DNA of 64,000 nucleotides from Streptomyces sp. CB02009 (lineage in GTDB: Bacteria > Actinomycetota > Actinomycetes > Streptomycetales > Streptomycetaceae): assembly GCF_001905825.1 (NCBI RefSeq), contig NZ_LIVV01000003.1, positions 726,956-790,955 on the forward strand, given 5' to 3'. Position 1 is the stretch's first letter, and the number at the start of each line of letters is the position of its first letter. The notes beneath the pieces were generated by a model. The model did no database searches and was not told where the DNA came from. It worked only from the letters and a program-made list of their open reading frames with translations. Of this stretch, positions 20,044 through 29,150 are shown piece by piece. A program made the translations under genes and the position numbers.

Positions 20044-20897
20044 ACGATTCCACCGCCCTCTACGACATCCCCGGGCCGCACGCCCGAAGGCGCCACCTCC
20101 TCTACGGCGTCGCGTCCACCGTGGTGATCCTCGCGCTGGCCGGCTGGATCCTCTACCTCCTCTTCGACAACGACCAGTTCACCTCCACCAAGTGGTCGCC
20201 CTTCCTCTACAAGGGCATCCAGGAGCTGCTGCTCGAAGGACTCGGCAACACCCTCAAGGCCTTCGCCTACGCCTCGGTGCTGTCGCTCGTCCTGGGCGCG
20301 GTCCTCGCCACCGGACGCCTCTCCGACCACCGGGTGCTCCGCTGGATCTCGACCCTGCTCGTCGAGTTCTTCCGCGCGATGCCGGTCCTCGTGATGATCT
20401 TCTTCATCTTCGTGGCGCTCAAGGTGCAGGCCCTGCCCGCCCTCGTCGCGGGCCTGACCCTCTACAACGGCTCCGTCCTCGCGGAGGTCTTCCGCACCGG
20501 CGTCCACTCCGTGGAGCGCGGGCAGGGCGAGGCGGCGTCCGCCCTCGGCATGCGCAAGACGCAGGTCATGACCTACGTCCTGGTGCCGCAGGCGGTCCGT
20601 GCCATGCTTCCGGCCATCATCAGCCAGCTGGTGGTCGCCCTCAAGGACACCTCGCTCGGCTTCCTCATCACCTACGAGGAGTTCCTCCACGCGGGCAAAC
20701 TGATCGCCTCCAACCTGGACTACGACCTGCCGTTCATCCCGGTCGTCCTGGTGATCTCGCCGATCTACATCGGGATGTGCATGCTCCTCTCCTGGTTCGC
20801 CACCTGGGTGGCCCGCAGAGAACGCCGCAACCCGAAGACGAAGGCCGTGGACACCGACCCGGCCGAACCAGAGACGCTGCTGCCGGGACCGCAGTAG
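20040..20897 (+). CDS. gluD: Glutamate-type ABC transporter, permease GluD
   Basis: 285 residues. The first span (~21-41) precedes a periplasmic loop (DNDQFTSTKWSPFLYKG), followed by the HisMQ-type domain GLGNTLKAFAYASVLSLVLGAVLATGRL. The EAA loop is RGQGEAASALGMRKTQVMTYVLVPQA. The longer second permease pairs with GluC in heterodimers. Start overlaps gluC by four bases. The C-terminus is charged and lies in the cytoplasm. Last gene of the operon. Confidence 0.93.
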   Translation: MNDSTALYDIPGPHARRRHLLYGVASTVVILALAGWILYLLFDNDQFTSTKWSPFLYKGIQELLLEGLGNTLKAFAYASVLSLVLGAVLATGRLSDHRVLRWISTLLVEFFRAMPVLVMIFFIFVALKVQALPALVAGLTLYNGSVLAEVFRTGVHSVERGQGEAASALGMRKTQVMTYVLVPQAVRAMLPAIISQLVVALKDTSLGFLITYEEFLHAGKLIASNLDYDLPFIPVVLVISPIYIGMCMLLSWFATWVARRERRNPKTKAVDTDPAEPETLLPGPQ

Positions 20898-20934
20898 CGA
20901 GCGAGGGCCGCACCCGCCCGGCAGCAGCCGGTGA

Positions 20935-22494
20935 TCACTCCTTCCGCAGCGGTACCGACACGTACGACGGGTCGGCCGAGGGGGAGGAGAAGGTCAGCTG
21001 CGCGCCGGTCGGGTTGTGCTCGATGTAGAGCGGGTCGACGGTGTCGACGACCAGTGCGAGCCTGTGCCCCGCCGGGACGTCGTACGCCGTGGAGAACAGC
21101 TCCAGATCGACGCCGAACGCCTGGCCCGGGGTCCGGTCGTGGAAGGTGTACGGGGCGTTGCTGACGAGCTTGCCGACGCCGAGCGGACCCACGTCGTAGA
21201 GGTACGCGACGAGCGTGCCGCTCTCCTCGGTGGACGTGACGGTGGTGTGCACCTTCACCGTGCCGCGCACCCGCTGCGGGGTGTCGTACCGCTCCGACTG
21301 CCAGACGCCGGCGAAGGCGCGGGGGAGGAGGGGGACGGAGACGACGGGCGGCGTGCGGAGGAACTGGTCCAGGGCGTTGGTGAGCAGGGTGATGCCGCCG
21401 TTGGCGCCGGAGTCGACGTTCGCCCAGACCCGCTGGGTACCGCCGAGGGCGAACTTCCGCTGGTCGGCGTGGACGGACTTCCAGTCGGGGTATCCCTCGT
21501 AGCCGCCGGTGGAGCGGGACTTGAGCTGGACCGGCTGCTCGCGGTCGATGCCGTTGTCGGCGCCCTTGAGGTAGCGGTCGAACCAGCGGTGGGCGCTGGT
21601 CCAGGTGTCGTTGGGCAGGCCGAACAGGCCGGTGGCCTCGGCGGTGGCGTGGTCGCCGGGGCGGAACTCCAGCCGCTTGGGGCCGGTGAGCTTCTCGAAG
21701 AAGCTCGCGTACTGGTTGGGCGGGAAGATGGTGTCGCCCCAGGCGTTGCCGAGCATGATCGCGGCGCCGTTGGCGTTGATCCGGTCCAGCTGCTCGACGG
21801 GGGAGCGCTTGCGGCCCCAGGCGATCATGTCCTCCTCCTTGTCCAGGTTGGAGGAGAGGAAGTCGCCCAGGATCTGCTTGAGTTCGGGACCGGGGCGGCC
21901 GGTGAGGTAGCCCGCGCCCCCGAGCAGGGCGGCGGCCTGGAGGTGCTGGGTGCGGCCGCTGTAGATGGACTCGATGAGGTCGGCCCAGCCGCTGAGCGCG
22001 GCGACGGCCTTGATCCGCGGGTCGTGGGCGGCGGCGAGCAGGCTGATCCCGGCGCCGTACGAGACGCCCGCCATGCCGATGTGGGCGGGGTCTGCGGCGG
22101 TGTTGGCCAGCGCCCAGTCGATCACCTTGGAGGCGTCGGCGATGTCCTTGGGGCCCGCGGTCTCGATCTCGCCGCCGGACTGCCAGAAGCCCCGCGAGTT
22201 GTAACTCACCACGATGTAACCGGAGTCGGCGAGCAGCTTGGCCTGGACGAGGTACTCGACCTGGGGCATGGCCCAGCTCGTCGGCAGCACGATCAGGGGG
22301 TGGCGGGCGGTGTCGGTGGATCCGGCGGGGGTCACGACGTTCGCCTTGAGGACGGTGCCGCCCTCCCCGGCGATGTCGACGAAGCGGATGCCGGTGCCGC
22401 CGGTCTCCGCGGCCTGGGCGGCGGGCGCGAGCCCGAGGGCCGCCCCGGCCACGAGGGCGGCCGAGGCGGCGAGGGCCAGGGGTGTGCGTCGCAC
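20935..22494 (-). CDS. Secreted X-Pro dipeptidyl-peptidase (S15/CocE-type) family hydrolase
   Basis: 519 residues with a cleavable signal peptide (RRTPLALAASAALVAGAALG, cleavage near AQAAE). The alpha/beta-hydrolase domain has nucleophile Ser145 in GVSYGAG, with a candidate His in FRPGDHATAEA and an acid in GNAWGDTIFPPNQ. A C-terminal jelly-roll domain (~350-519, ending YVSVPLRKE) is usual in S15/CocE proteins. Substrates could be proline-containing peptides or bulky esters such as acylated antibiotics; sequence alone does not decide. It lies convergent to gluD and is monocistronic. The 115 bp upstream hold short GC-rich repeats but no gene. Confidence 0.88.
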   Translation of the reverse strand: MRRTPLALAASAALVAGAALGLAPAAQAAETGGTGIRFVDIAGEGGTVLKANVVTPAGSTDTARHPLIVLPTSWAMPQVEYLVQAKLLADSGYIVVSYNSRGFWQSGGEIETAGPKDIADASKVIDWALANTAADPAHIGMAGVSYGAGISLLAAAHDPRIKAVAALSGWADLIESIYSGRTQHLQAAALLGGAGYLTGRPGPELKQILGDFLSSNLDKEEDMIAWGRKRSPVEQLDRINANGAAIMLGNAWGDTIFPPNQYASFFEKLTGPKRLEFRPGDHATAEATGLFGLPNDTWTSAHRWFDRYLKGADNGIDREQPVQLKSRSTGGYEGYPDWKSVHADQRKFALGGTQRVWANVDSGANGGITLLTNALDQFLRTPPVVSVPLLPRAFAGVWQSERYDTPQRVRGTVKVHTTVTSTEESGTLVAYLYDVGPLGVGKLVSNAPYTFHDRTPGQAFGVDLELFSTAYDVPAGHRLALVVDTVDPLYIEHNPTGAQLTFSSPSADPSYVSVPLRKE

Positions 22495-22609
22495 GGGTCA
22501 CTCCTCACTGGGGTACTGCTGGGGAGGCAGTACGGGGCACTGATGGGGGGGCAGTGAAAGTGACCCGACGGTAACCGTGACGCCTTACCCGTGGTAACCG
22601 GTCGGTAAG

Positions 22610-23872
22610 TTACGTGCGGGTAACGATTGATGGCCGAGTGGCGCCTTCCCGGAGCGCCACGGCCTCCGCGAAGTCCGCGTGGGCCTCCCCGTAGCGGTCG
22701 GCGGCGGCCAGGAACATGGCGCGGTCGGTCAGGGCCCCGGCGGTCGCCTCCGACGCCCCGGGAAGGCGCCGGGCGAGCGCCACACCCTGGTCGAAGAGCG
22801 GGCGGAGCGGCTCGTGGATCCGCCGGGTGCGCTGCTCCTGGAGGACCGCGGAGCGCCGGACCAGCCGGTGGTGCGCCTCCATCGCCTCGGGGAGCCGGCC
22901 GTCCCCGGTCAGCTCGGCGACCCGGGCTTCCAGGGCGGGGATCTCACCCAGGTAGGACTCCCTCGCATCGGGCGACCAGTCGCGGAAGTCGGCGCCGAGG
23001 GGCGGCCGGGGCGCCTCCCGGGTGGCGGCCGGCTCGGCCGCCCGGCCCGACAGGGCGAACAGGGCGGACCACCAGGAGAGGGCGTTGCTCCGGCGGCTGG
23101 GCTCGCCCGTCTCCGCCAGCCGGGTGAGCAGCCGGAGGGCCTCCCGCCGGTCCGCTCCGGCCTCCTCCGGCCGACCGCAGGCGTCGAGCATCCCCGAGCG
23201 GTGGACGAGCAGCCACACCAGGTTGGCCAGGGCGGTCGCCCCGGCGTCCGTCTCGCTCCGGGTGAGGTCCACGAGCTCCGAGAAGGGCTCCGGCGCCTCC
23301 TCGTGCCGGCCGGCCGCGGCCAGCTCCGCCGCCCACCCGACCGCGGTCGAGAAGTCGCCCGTCGGCCGGCCCGGTCGGGCACTCCTGGCGAGGACGTCCC
23401 CCGCCTCGCCGTGGCGTCCCTCCTCGGCGAGCATCATCGCCAGCGGATGCTGCCCGTGTCCGGGGGCCCGCACGTGCCCCCGATCGAAGGCGAGCCGCCC
23501 CGCCTCCGCCATCTCCTCGCACACCGCGAAGGCCTCGCCGCGCCGGCCGACGGTGAGCGACGTGCGCCGGTACGCGTCCAGGACGCCGCAGAGCGCGTGC
23601 GCCCTGTTCGGTTCGTCGGCGCCGATGCGCCGGGCCGCGTCCGCGGCCTCCGCGTGGAGGGCGAGCCGCTGCTCCATGCCGCCGCGGCCCTCGACCTCGT
23701 ACCCGTACGAGACCAACGCCTCGGCCAGCTTGGGCAGATAGGACGCCGGGCTGACCCGTGCGAGTACCCGGTACGCCTGGACCTCCTGCGCGAGGCTCGG
23801 CCGGCCGGATCCGAGCAGCATCGTCCGTGCCTGCAGCACCGCATCGTGATCGATCTTCTCGGAGTGATTCAT
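22610..23872 (-). CDS. Tetratricopeptide-like helical repeat protein
   Basis: 420 residues, no signal peptide or membrane span. It is built of alpha-helical pairs resembling degenerate TPR units (LAEALVSYGYEVEGRGGMEQRLALHAEAADAARRI, EEMAEAGRLAFDRG, YGEAHADFAEAVALRE). No enzymatic domain. Streptomycete proteins of this sort often accompany peptide-sensing or regulatory systems, but no partner gene is adjacent. It is divergent from the P450 gene with 120 bp between. Function unknown. Confidence 0.75.
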   Translation of the reverse strand: MNHSEKIDHDAVLQARTMLLGSGRPSLAQEVQAYRVLARVSPASYLPKLAEALVSYGYEVEGRGGMEQRLALHAEAADAARRIGADEPNRAHALCGVLDAYRRTSLTVGRRGEAFAVCEEMAEAGRLAFDRGHVRAPGHGQHPLAMMLAEEGRHGEAGDVLARSARPGRPTGDFSTAVGWAAELAAAGRHEEAPEPFSELVDLTRSETDAGATALANLVWLLVHRSGMLDACGRPEEAGADRREALRLLTRLAETGEPSRRSNALSWWSALFALSGRAAEPAATREAPRPPLGADFRDWSPDARESYLGEIPALEARVAELTGDGRLPEAMEAHHRLVRRSAVLQEQRTRRIHEPLRPLFDQGVALARRLPGASEATAGALTDRAMFLAAADRYGEAHADFAEAVALREGATRPSIVTRT

Positions 23873-23992
23873 GACGGCGATTCTGGGATCCGGAGGAGGG
23901 GCCGGACAAGGCTGTCGAAGTGTGCGATCAGTCCTACGAAAACCGCCTCTGACCTGTCATGATGGAAACGTCTTCACCCCTGACCTGGAGGC

Positions 23993-25252
23993 GTGGTGCA
24001 CGAGTCGAGCGGCGTACCGGACGTCTTCGACCCACGGATCCACGCGGCCGGGATCCCGCACGACCGCTTCCGCGCCCTGCGCGACCGCACGCCCGTCGCC
24101 TGGCAGCGGGAGCCCCAGATCCTCGGCTGGCCCGCGGGTCCCGGGTTCTGGGCCGTCACCCGGCACGCCGACGTCGTGCGGGTGCTGAAGGACCCGGACA
24201 CCTACTCGTCCTGCCTCGGCGCCACCCAGATCCGCGACCCCGACCCCACCGATCTGCCCTTCATCCGTCGCATGATGCTCAATCAGGACCCTCCGGGACA
24301 CCACCGGCTGAGGCGCCTCGTCAGCCGGGCCTTCACCCCCGGCCGGATCGAGCGGTTCGAAGCCACCGCGCGCGAGCGGGCCCGGGAGCTGCTCGCCGGG
24401 GCGGTCGACGGCGGGGGCGAGGTGGACCTCGTCCGGTCCGTCACCGACGACTACGCCCTGCTCAACCTCACCGATCTGCTCGGCGTGCCCCCGAGCGACC
24501 GCGGGCTGCTGCACACCTGGACCGAGCGGGTCATCGCGTACCAGGACCCCGACGAGCCACCCGTCCTCGACGACGGGGGCCGGCCCGTCAACCCGCGCTC
24601 ACCGGCGATGCTCGCCGACATGTTCGGCTACGCGCAGGAACTCGCCGCCCACAAGCGGACGCACCCAGCCGACGACGTGATGAGCGTGCTCGCCGCGTCC
24701 GAACTCGCCGACGCAGAGCTGGAGATGTTCTTCTTCCTGCTGACCGTCGCCGGGAACGACACGGTCCGCAGCGCCGCCCCCGGCGGCCTGCTCGCCCTCG
24801 CCGAACACCCGGACGAGCAACGGAGGTGGTGGACCGGCGGAGTCGGCACCGACACCGCCGTGGACGAACTCCTGCGCGTGCACCCGCCCGTGCTCTCCTT
24901 CCGGCGCACGGCCGCCGTCGACACCGCGCTCGCCGGGCAGCCGATCCGCCGCGGCGACAAGGTCGTCGTCTTCCACGCCTCCGCCAACCATGACGAGCGC
25001 GCCTTCCCCGACCCGCACCGACTCGACCTCGGACGGACCCCGAACCCCCACGTGTCCTTCGGCGACGGCCCGCACGTCTGCCTCGGCGCGCACTTCGCCC
25101 GGCTTCAGCTCCGCGTGCTCCACGAGGAGGTGCGCCGGGCCTGCGGCGGTCTCGAACTCGCCGGAGAGCCCCGGCGGCTCGTCTCCAACTTCATCAACGG
25201 CCTCAAGACGCTGCCGGTGCGACTACGGGAACCGATCGCGCCGCCCGCGTGA
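23993..25252 (+). CDS. Cytochrome P450
   Basis: 419 residues, standard bacterial class I length. The I-helix motif is AGNDTVRS, the K-helix motif ELLR within DELLRVHPPVLSFRRTA, and the heme loop FGDGPHVCLGAHFARLQL with proximal Cys363. The HPPV-FRRTA and SANHDERAF-DP stretches recall the CYP124/125/142 group, which oxidises terminal carbons of branched lipids and sterols; that subfamily call is tentative. No ferredoxin or reductase gene adjoins. GTG start at 23993. Its last 50 bp overlap the convergent membrane protein gene. Confidence 0.93.
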   Translation: MVHESSGVPDVFDPRIHAAGIPHDRFRALRDRTPVAWQREPQILGWPAGPGFWAVTRHADVVRVLKDPDTYSSCLGATQIRDPDPTDLPFIRRMMLNQDPPGHHRLRRLVSRAFTPGRIERFEATARERARELLAGAVDGGGEVDLVRSVTDDYALLNLTDLLGVPPSDRGLLHTWTERVIAYQDPDEPPVLDDGGRPVNPRSPAMLADMFGYAQELAAHKRTHPADDVMSVLAASELADAELEMFFFLLTVAGNDTVRSAAPGGLLALAEHPDEQRRWWTGGVGTDTAVDELLRVHPPVLSFRRTAAVDTALAGQPIRRGDKVVVFHASANHDERAFPDPHRLDLGRTPNPHVSFGDGPHVCLGAHFARLQLRVLHEEVRRACGGLELAGEPRRLVSNFINGLKTLPVRLREPIAPPA

Positions 25253-25934
25253 CATCGGCCACCAGCTCCACCACATCGGGTCCGTACGCCTGCGAGTTGA
25301 CGACCTTGAGCAGCACCACGAACGAACCGGAGCGGTGCAGGCGCGCCAACTCCTGGTAGTGCCGGGCGAGATAGCGGGTCGCCGCCTGGTTGGTGATGGC
25401 CCGCTGCCCGCAGAAGAGGAACACCGGCCGACCGCCCTCCCCGGCCGTGAGCCGGGCGAGGATCACGTACTCGCTGACCCCCGGGTCCGACGGGTAGCGC
25501 TCCCCGCCGATCAGGAACGCCCCGCGGTCCGCGCTCGGCTCGACCTCGACGTTCACCTCGATGCCCGGGAGCAGCGTTGCCAGATGGGCGGCCATCCGCC
25601 GGTTCGAGTAGGGGCCGCCGACGCAGAACTCCGTCCGGTCGCCGAACCCCTGGTGGGTCTGATCGTGCGAGAGGATCCTGGCCTGCGCCCCGCAGTCCTT
25701 GATCAGTGCGGACAGTTCGAGGAGGGCGAACACGTCGAACCGGTGGACCGAGCGGTCGCCGCCCGACTCCCTGTTCACCACGAGCAGGCACTCCGAGTTC
25801 CCCGGCAGGCCGAAGAACTCCTGCTTGCGGCGGAGCCTCCGCCGCCAGAGGTACGTGCGGCCCAGCCAGCCGAGCGACGCGCTGACCCCCGTCGCGAGCA
25901 CCCCGAGCACGATGTTGCGCAGGTCTTCGTCCAT
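25203..25934 (-). CDS. Unassigned N-terminally anchored protein with a Rossmann-like domain
   Basis: 243 residues. A single hydrophobic segment at ~7-26 is followed by a basic patch (WRRRLRRKQ), so the bulk of the protein is probably cytoplasmic. The remainder alternates beta strands and helices: SECLLVVNRES, HRFDVFALLELSALIKDCGAQARIL, FCVGGPYSNRRMAAHLATLLP, SEYVILARL, PVFLFCGQRAITNQAATRYLARHYQEL and SFVVLLKVV. The FCVGGPYSNRR and FCGQRAITNQAA stretches look like conserved loops of a nucleotide-binding or sensor fold, but I do not recognise the family. The gene ends inside the convergent P450 gene. Confidence 0.75.
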   Translation of the reverse strand: MDEDLRNIVLGVLATGVSASLGWLGRTYLWRRRLRRKQEFFGLPGNSECLLVVNRESGGDRSVHRFDVFALLELSALIKDCGAQARILSHDQTHQGFGDRTEFCVGGPYSNRRMAAHLATLLPGIEVNVEVEPSADRGAFLIGGERYPSDPGVSEYVILARLTAGEGGRPVFLFCGQRAITNQAATRYLARHYQELARLHRSGSFVVLLKVVNSQAYGPDVVELVADVTRAARSVPVVAPAAS

Positions 25935-26039
25935 GGGCGCGCATGCTAGCGGGGAAACGGCCTTCTGTTCGAGGCGGTCCTGACGGGAGGGGCCGGGGGA
26001 AGTTACGCTGCGCGGACGGTCCTTGACTGGAGGTAGGGA

Positions 26040-27851
26040 ATGCGTCGTTCCGTCGCCGGGAAGGTCTCCGCACTCGCCGTCGCGGCGACAGTGCTCTCGA
26101 TGGGCGCCGCCGCCCCGCCCCCGGCCCCACCGGCCGCACCGCCACCGCCCGTCAAGGAACCCGTCGCCGTCGGCTACGGCGGCGCGGTCGCCAGCGTCGA
26201 CGCCGACGCCTCGGCCGCCGGCGTCGAGGTGCTCCGCAAGGGCGGGAACGCCGTGGACGCCGCCGTCGCCGTCGCCGCCGCGCTCGGCGTCACCGAGCCC
26301 TACTCGGCGGGCATCGGAGGCGGCGGCTACTTCGTCTACTACGACGCGAGGAGCCGTACGGTCCACACCGTCGACGGACGCGAGACCGCGCCACGCTCGG
26401 CCGACGCGAACCTCTTCGTGGAGAACGGCGCGCCGATCCCCTTCGAGGAGGGGATGACCAGCGGGCGCGGCGTCGGCACCCCCGGCACCCCGGCGACCTG
26501 GAAGGCCGCCCTCGACGCCTGGGGCAGCAAGCGGCTCGGCACCCTGCTCGAACCCGCCGAACGGCTCGCCCGCGAGGGCTTCACCGTCGACTCCACCTTC
26601 CGCGCGCAGACCGCCGGCAACGAGGCGCGCTTCCGCGACTTCCCCGCCAGCTCCGAACTGTTCCTGCCGGGTGGGCAGTTGCCCGTGGTCGGCTCGGTCT
26701 TCAAGAACCCCGACCTGGCCCGGACGTACGAGAAGCTCGGGCGCGAGGGCGTCGGCGCGCTCTACCGGGGTCCGCTCGCCCGGGACATCGTGAACACCGT
26801 CCGGACGCCTCCGGTCCGCGAGGGAGCCACCCGGAAGGTCCGCTCCGGTGATCTGACGGAGCGTGACCTCGCCGCGTACCGCACCGTGTTCCGCAAGCCC
26901 ACCAAGGTCGCGTACCGAGGCCTCGACGTCTACGGCATGCCCCCGTCCTCCTCCGGCGGCACGAGCGTCGGCGAGGCCCTCAACATCCTGGAGGGCACCG
27001 ACCTCGCGAGCGCCTCCCCGGCCCGCTATCTGCACCGCTTCATCGAGTCGAGCCGCATCGCCTTCGCCGACCGGGGCCGCTGGGTCGGCGACCCCGCCTT
27101 CGAGTCCGTGCCGACCCGCGGGCTGCTCTCCCAGCGGTACGCCGACTCGCGCGCCTGCCTGATCCGGGACGACGCCGCCCTGACCAGCCCCCTCGCTCCC
27201 GGCGACCCGAACAGCCCGGTGCCGTGCGCGAGCGGCGGCACGGCCGCGCCGACCACGTACGAGGGGGAGAACACCACCCACCTCACGGTGTCCGACAAGT
27301 GGGGCAACGTCGTCGCCTACACCCTCACCATCGAGTCCACCGGCGGCAGCGGGATCACCGTGCCCGGCCGGGGCTTCCTGCTCAACAACGAGCTGACCGA
27401 CTTCTCCTTCGCCCCGGCGAACCCGGCCGTGCACGACCCGAACCTGCCCGGCCCGGGCAAGCGCCCGCGCTCCTCCATCTCGCCGACGATCGTCCTCGAC
27501 GGACACGACCGGCCGGTCCTCGCCCTCGGGTCGCCCGGCGGCGCGACCATCATCACGACGGTCCTCCAGACCCTCACCGGGGTGGTCGACCGGGGGCTGC
27601 CGCTCGTCGACGCGATCGCCGCGCCGCGCGCCAGCCAGCGCAACCAGGCCACCACCGAACTCGAACCCGGCCTGTGGAACAGCCCGGTCAGGGCGGAACT
27701 CGAAGCCATCGGGCACGGCTTCCGGCAGAACCCGGAGATCGGCGCGGCGACCGGCGTCCAGCGGCTGCCGGACGGCCGCTGGGTCGCCGCCGCCGAGACC
27801 GTCCGCAGGGGCGGCGGGTCGGCGATGGTGGTCAGGCCGGCGGGGAAGTAG
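26040..27851 (+). CDS. ggt: Secreted gamma-glutamyltransferase
   Basis: 603 residues, normal length for the two-chain enzyme. The signal peptide is followed by a Pro/Ala-rich stretch (about 25-40), then the large-subunit start GYGGAVASVDADASAAGVEVLRKGGNAVDAAVA. Self-cleavage is predicted before Thr412 in ENTTHLTVSDKWGN, which becomes the nucleophile of the small subunit. The oxyanion segment GSPGGATI and the donor-binding NNELTDFSF are intact. It transfers or hydrolyses gamma-glutamyl groups from glutathione, mycothiol-related or poly-glutamyl substrates outside the cell. It is convergent with map across a repeat-rich gap. Confidence 0.95.
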   Translation: MRRSVAGKVSALAVAATVLSMGAAAPPPAPPAAPPPPVKEPVAVGYGGAVASVDADASAAGVEVLRKGGNAVDAAVAVAAALGVTEPYSAGIGGGGYFVYYDARSRTVHTVDGRETAPRSADANLFVENGAPIPFEEGMTSGRGVGTPGTPATWKAALDAWGSKRLGTLLEPAERLAREGFTVDSTFRAQTAGNEARFRDFPASSELFLPGGQLPVVGSVFKNPDLARTYEKLGREGVGALYRGPLARDIVNTVRTPPVREGATRKVRSGDLTERDLAAYRTVFRKPTKVAYRGLDVYGMPPSSSGGTSVGEALNILEGTDLASASPARYLHRFIESSRIAFADRGRWVGDPAFESVPTRGLLSQRYADSRACLIRDDAALTSPLAPGDPNSPVPCASGGTAAPTTYEGENTTHLTVSDKWGNVVAYTLTIESTGGSGITVPGRGFLLNNELTDFSFAPANPAVHDPNLPGPGKRPRSSISPTIVLDGHDRPVLALGSPGGATIITTVLQTLTGVVDRGLPLVDAIAAPRASQRNQATTELEPGLWNSPVRAELEAIGHGFRQNPEIGAATGVQRLPDGRWVAAAETVRRGGGSAMVVRPAGK

Positions 27852-27924
27852 CGGCGGGAGGGGGCGCAGCCGGGCCCACCCGCCCGCACCCTGGCCCATC
27901 CGGGCCGCACCCTGGCCCAGCCGG

Positions 27925-28001
27925 GTGCGGGCGGGAGGGGCCCACCCGGGCCCACCGCGGCGCACCCGCGTGCGGGCGGGAGGGACGCACCCGGGCCCAC
28001 C
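27925..28001 (+). repeat. Direct repeat in the ggt-map convergent gap
   Basis: Two 32-bp copies (27925-27956 and 27970-28001), 45 bp apart, agree at 30 of 32 positions and begin GTGCGGGCGGGAGGG. The surrounding 27860-28025 is a run of further CCCACCCGGGCCC-like words able to form hairpins, so it may also terminate both genes. Confidence 0.65.
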
Positions 28002-28030
28002 CCGGCCCACCCGGGTGCCCCCTCCGCGTC

Positions 28031-28798
28031 CTACAGCGCTGTCAGTACCCGCGGGCCCTCGTCCGTGATCGCCACCGTGTGCTCCGCGTGCGCGGCGCGC
28101 GAGCCGTCGAGCGTGCGGATGGTCCAGCCGTCACGCGCCGTGTAGTGGTCGTCGGTGCCGCCCCCGATCAGCATCGGCTCGATCGCGAGCACCATCCCGT
28201 GGCGCAGCTTCATGCCCCGGCCCGGTCGTCCCTCGTTGGGGACGCCCGGGTCCTCGTGCATCGTGCGGCCGATGCCGTGGCCGCCGAAGCCGTCCGGGAT
28301 GCCGAACCCGGCGGCGCGGCACACCCGGCCGATCGCGTGCGCGATGTCGCCGATGCGGTTGCCGACGACGGCGGCCGCGATGCCCGCCTCCAGGGCCTCC
28401 TCCGCCGCGTCGATCAGGCGGGAGTCCTCCGGCCGGGCCGGGCCGACCGTGAAGCTGACGGCCGAGTCGCCCGCCCAGCCGCCGAGCAGGGCCCCGCAGT
28501 CGGCCGAGACCAGGTCGCCCGCGGCGAGCCGGGTGTCGTCCGGGATGCCGTGGACGATCGCGTCGTTCACGGAGACGCACACGACCGCGGGGAACGGCAC
28601 CGGTGCCCACTCCGGGCGGTAGCCCAGGAAGGGCGATCCGGCGCCCGCTTCGGCGAGGACCTCCCGCGCGGCCCGGTCGAGGTCGGTCAGCGGCACGCCG
28701 GGCGCCGCCTTCTCCCGTACGGCGGCGAGGGCGCGGGCCACCACCCGCCCCGCCTCACGCATCGCGGCCAGGTTCTCGTTCGTCTTGATCTCCACCAT
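28031..28798 (-). CDS. map: Methionine aminopeptidase, type I
   Basis: 255 residues, the catalytic domain without an N-terminal zinc-finger extension. Metal ligands of the family are visible: two Asp in the SADCGALLGGWAGDSAVSF block, His in GGHGIGRTMHEDPGV, Glu in AIEPML and Glu in AEHTVAIT; the substrate His is in AIVHGIPDD. It removes N-terminal Met from new proteins. Streptomycetes carry several copies, and one standing next to a regulator rather than the ribosomal operon is an extra copy. The ATG is 7 nt from a TATAGT box on the minus strand, predicting leaderless mRNA. Confidence 0.95.
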   Translation of the reverse strand: MVEIKTNENLAAMREAGRVVARALAAVREKAAPGVPLTDLDRAAREVLAEAGAGSPFLGYRPEWAPVPFPAVVCVSVNDAIVHGIPDDTRLAAGDLVSADCGALLGGWAGDSAVSFTVGPARPEDSRLIDAAEEALEAGIAAAVVGNRIGDIAHAIGRVCRAAGFGIPDGFGGHGIGRTMHEDPGVPNEGRPGRGMKLRHGMVLAIEPMLIGGGTDDHYTARDGWTIRTLDGSRAAHAEHTVAITDEGPRVLTAL

Positions 28799-28804
28799 GC
28801 CAAT

Positions 28805-28824
28805 TACTATACCGGTATTAGTAT
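28805..28824. promoter_or_regulatory. Shared divergent operator/promoter of map and the XRE regulator
   Basis: TACT-ATACCGGTAT-T-AGTA: a perfect 10-bp palindrome core with complementary 4-bp arms and one extra T. On the minus strand TATAGT (28811-28806) is a -10 box for map; on the plus strand TAGTAT (28819-28824) is one for the regulator. Both lie 6-7 nt from the ATG. A bound regulator would block both promoters. Confidence 0.6.
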
Positions 28825-28830
28825 GGCCTC

Positions 28831-29082
28831 ATGGTGCGCACACCCCTGACCCCCGAAGAGCGCGAGCGCGGCGAGCGCCTCGGCCTGTTCCTGCGCGAAG
28901 CGCGCGGCGAGCGGTCGATGGTGGAGATCGCCGCCGCCGCGGGCCTGTCCGCCGAGACCCTCCGCAAGATCGAGACGGGCCGGGCCCCGACCCCGGCGTT
29001 CTTCACCGTCGCGGCCCTCGCCCGGGTCCTCGGCCTCTCCATGGACGAGCTGGTCGTCCGCTGCGCGCTCGCGCCCGTCTGA
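28831..29082 (+). CDS. XRE-family helix-turn-helix regulator
   Basis: 83 residues: one Cro/C1-type domain (~16-75) with helix-turn-helix MVEIAAAAGLSAETLRKIETGRAPTPAFFTVAALARVLGL and almost nothing else. It is divergent from map with only 32 bp between, over a palindrome, so autorepression and control of map are the obvious inference. Leaderless start likely. Confidence 0.88.
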   Translation: MVRTPLTPEERERGERLGLFLREARGERSMVEIAAAAGLSAETLRKIETGRAPTPAFFTVAALARVLGLSMDELVVRCALAPV

Positions 29083-29150
29083 CGGGCCGGGCCCCGGGCT
29101 GCGCGGGAATTCGGTGGCGCGGCGGACCGGCGCGGACGATCATGCGACGC

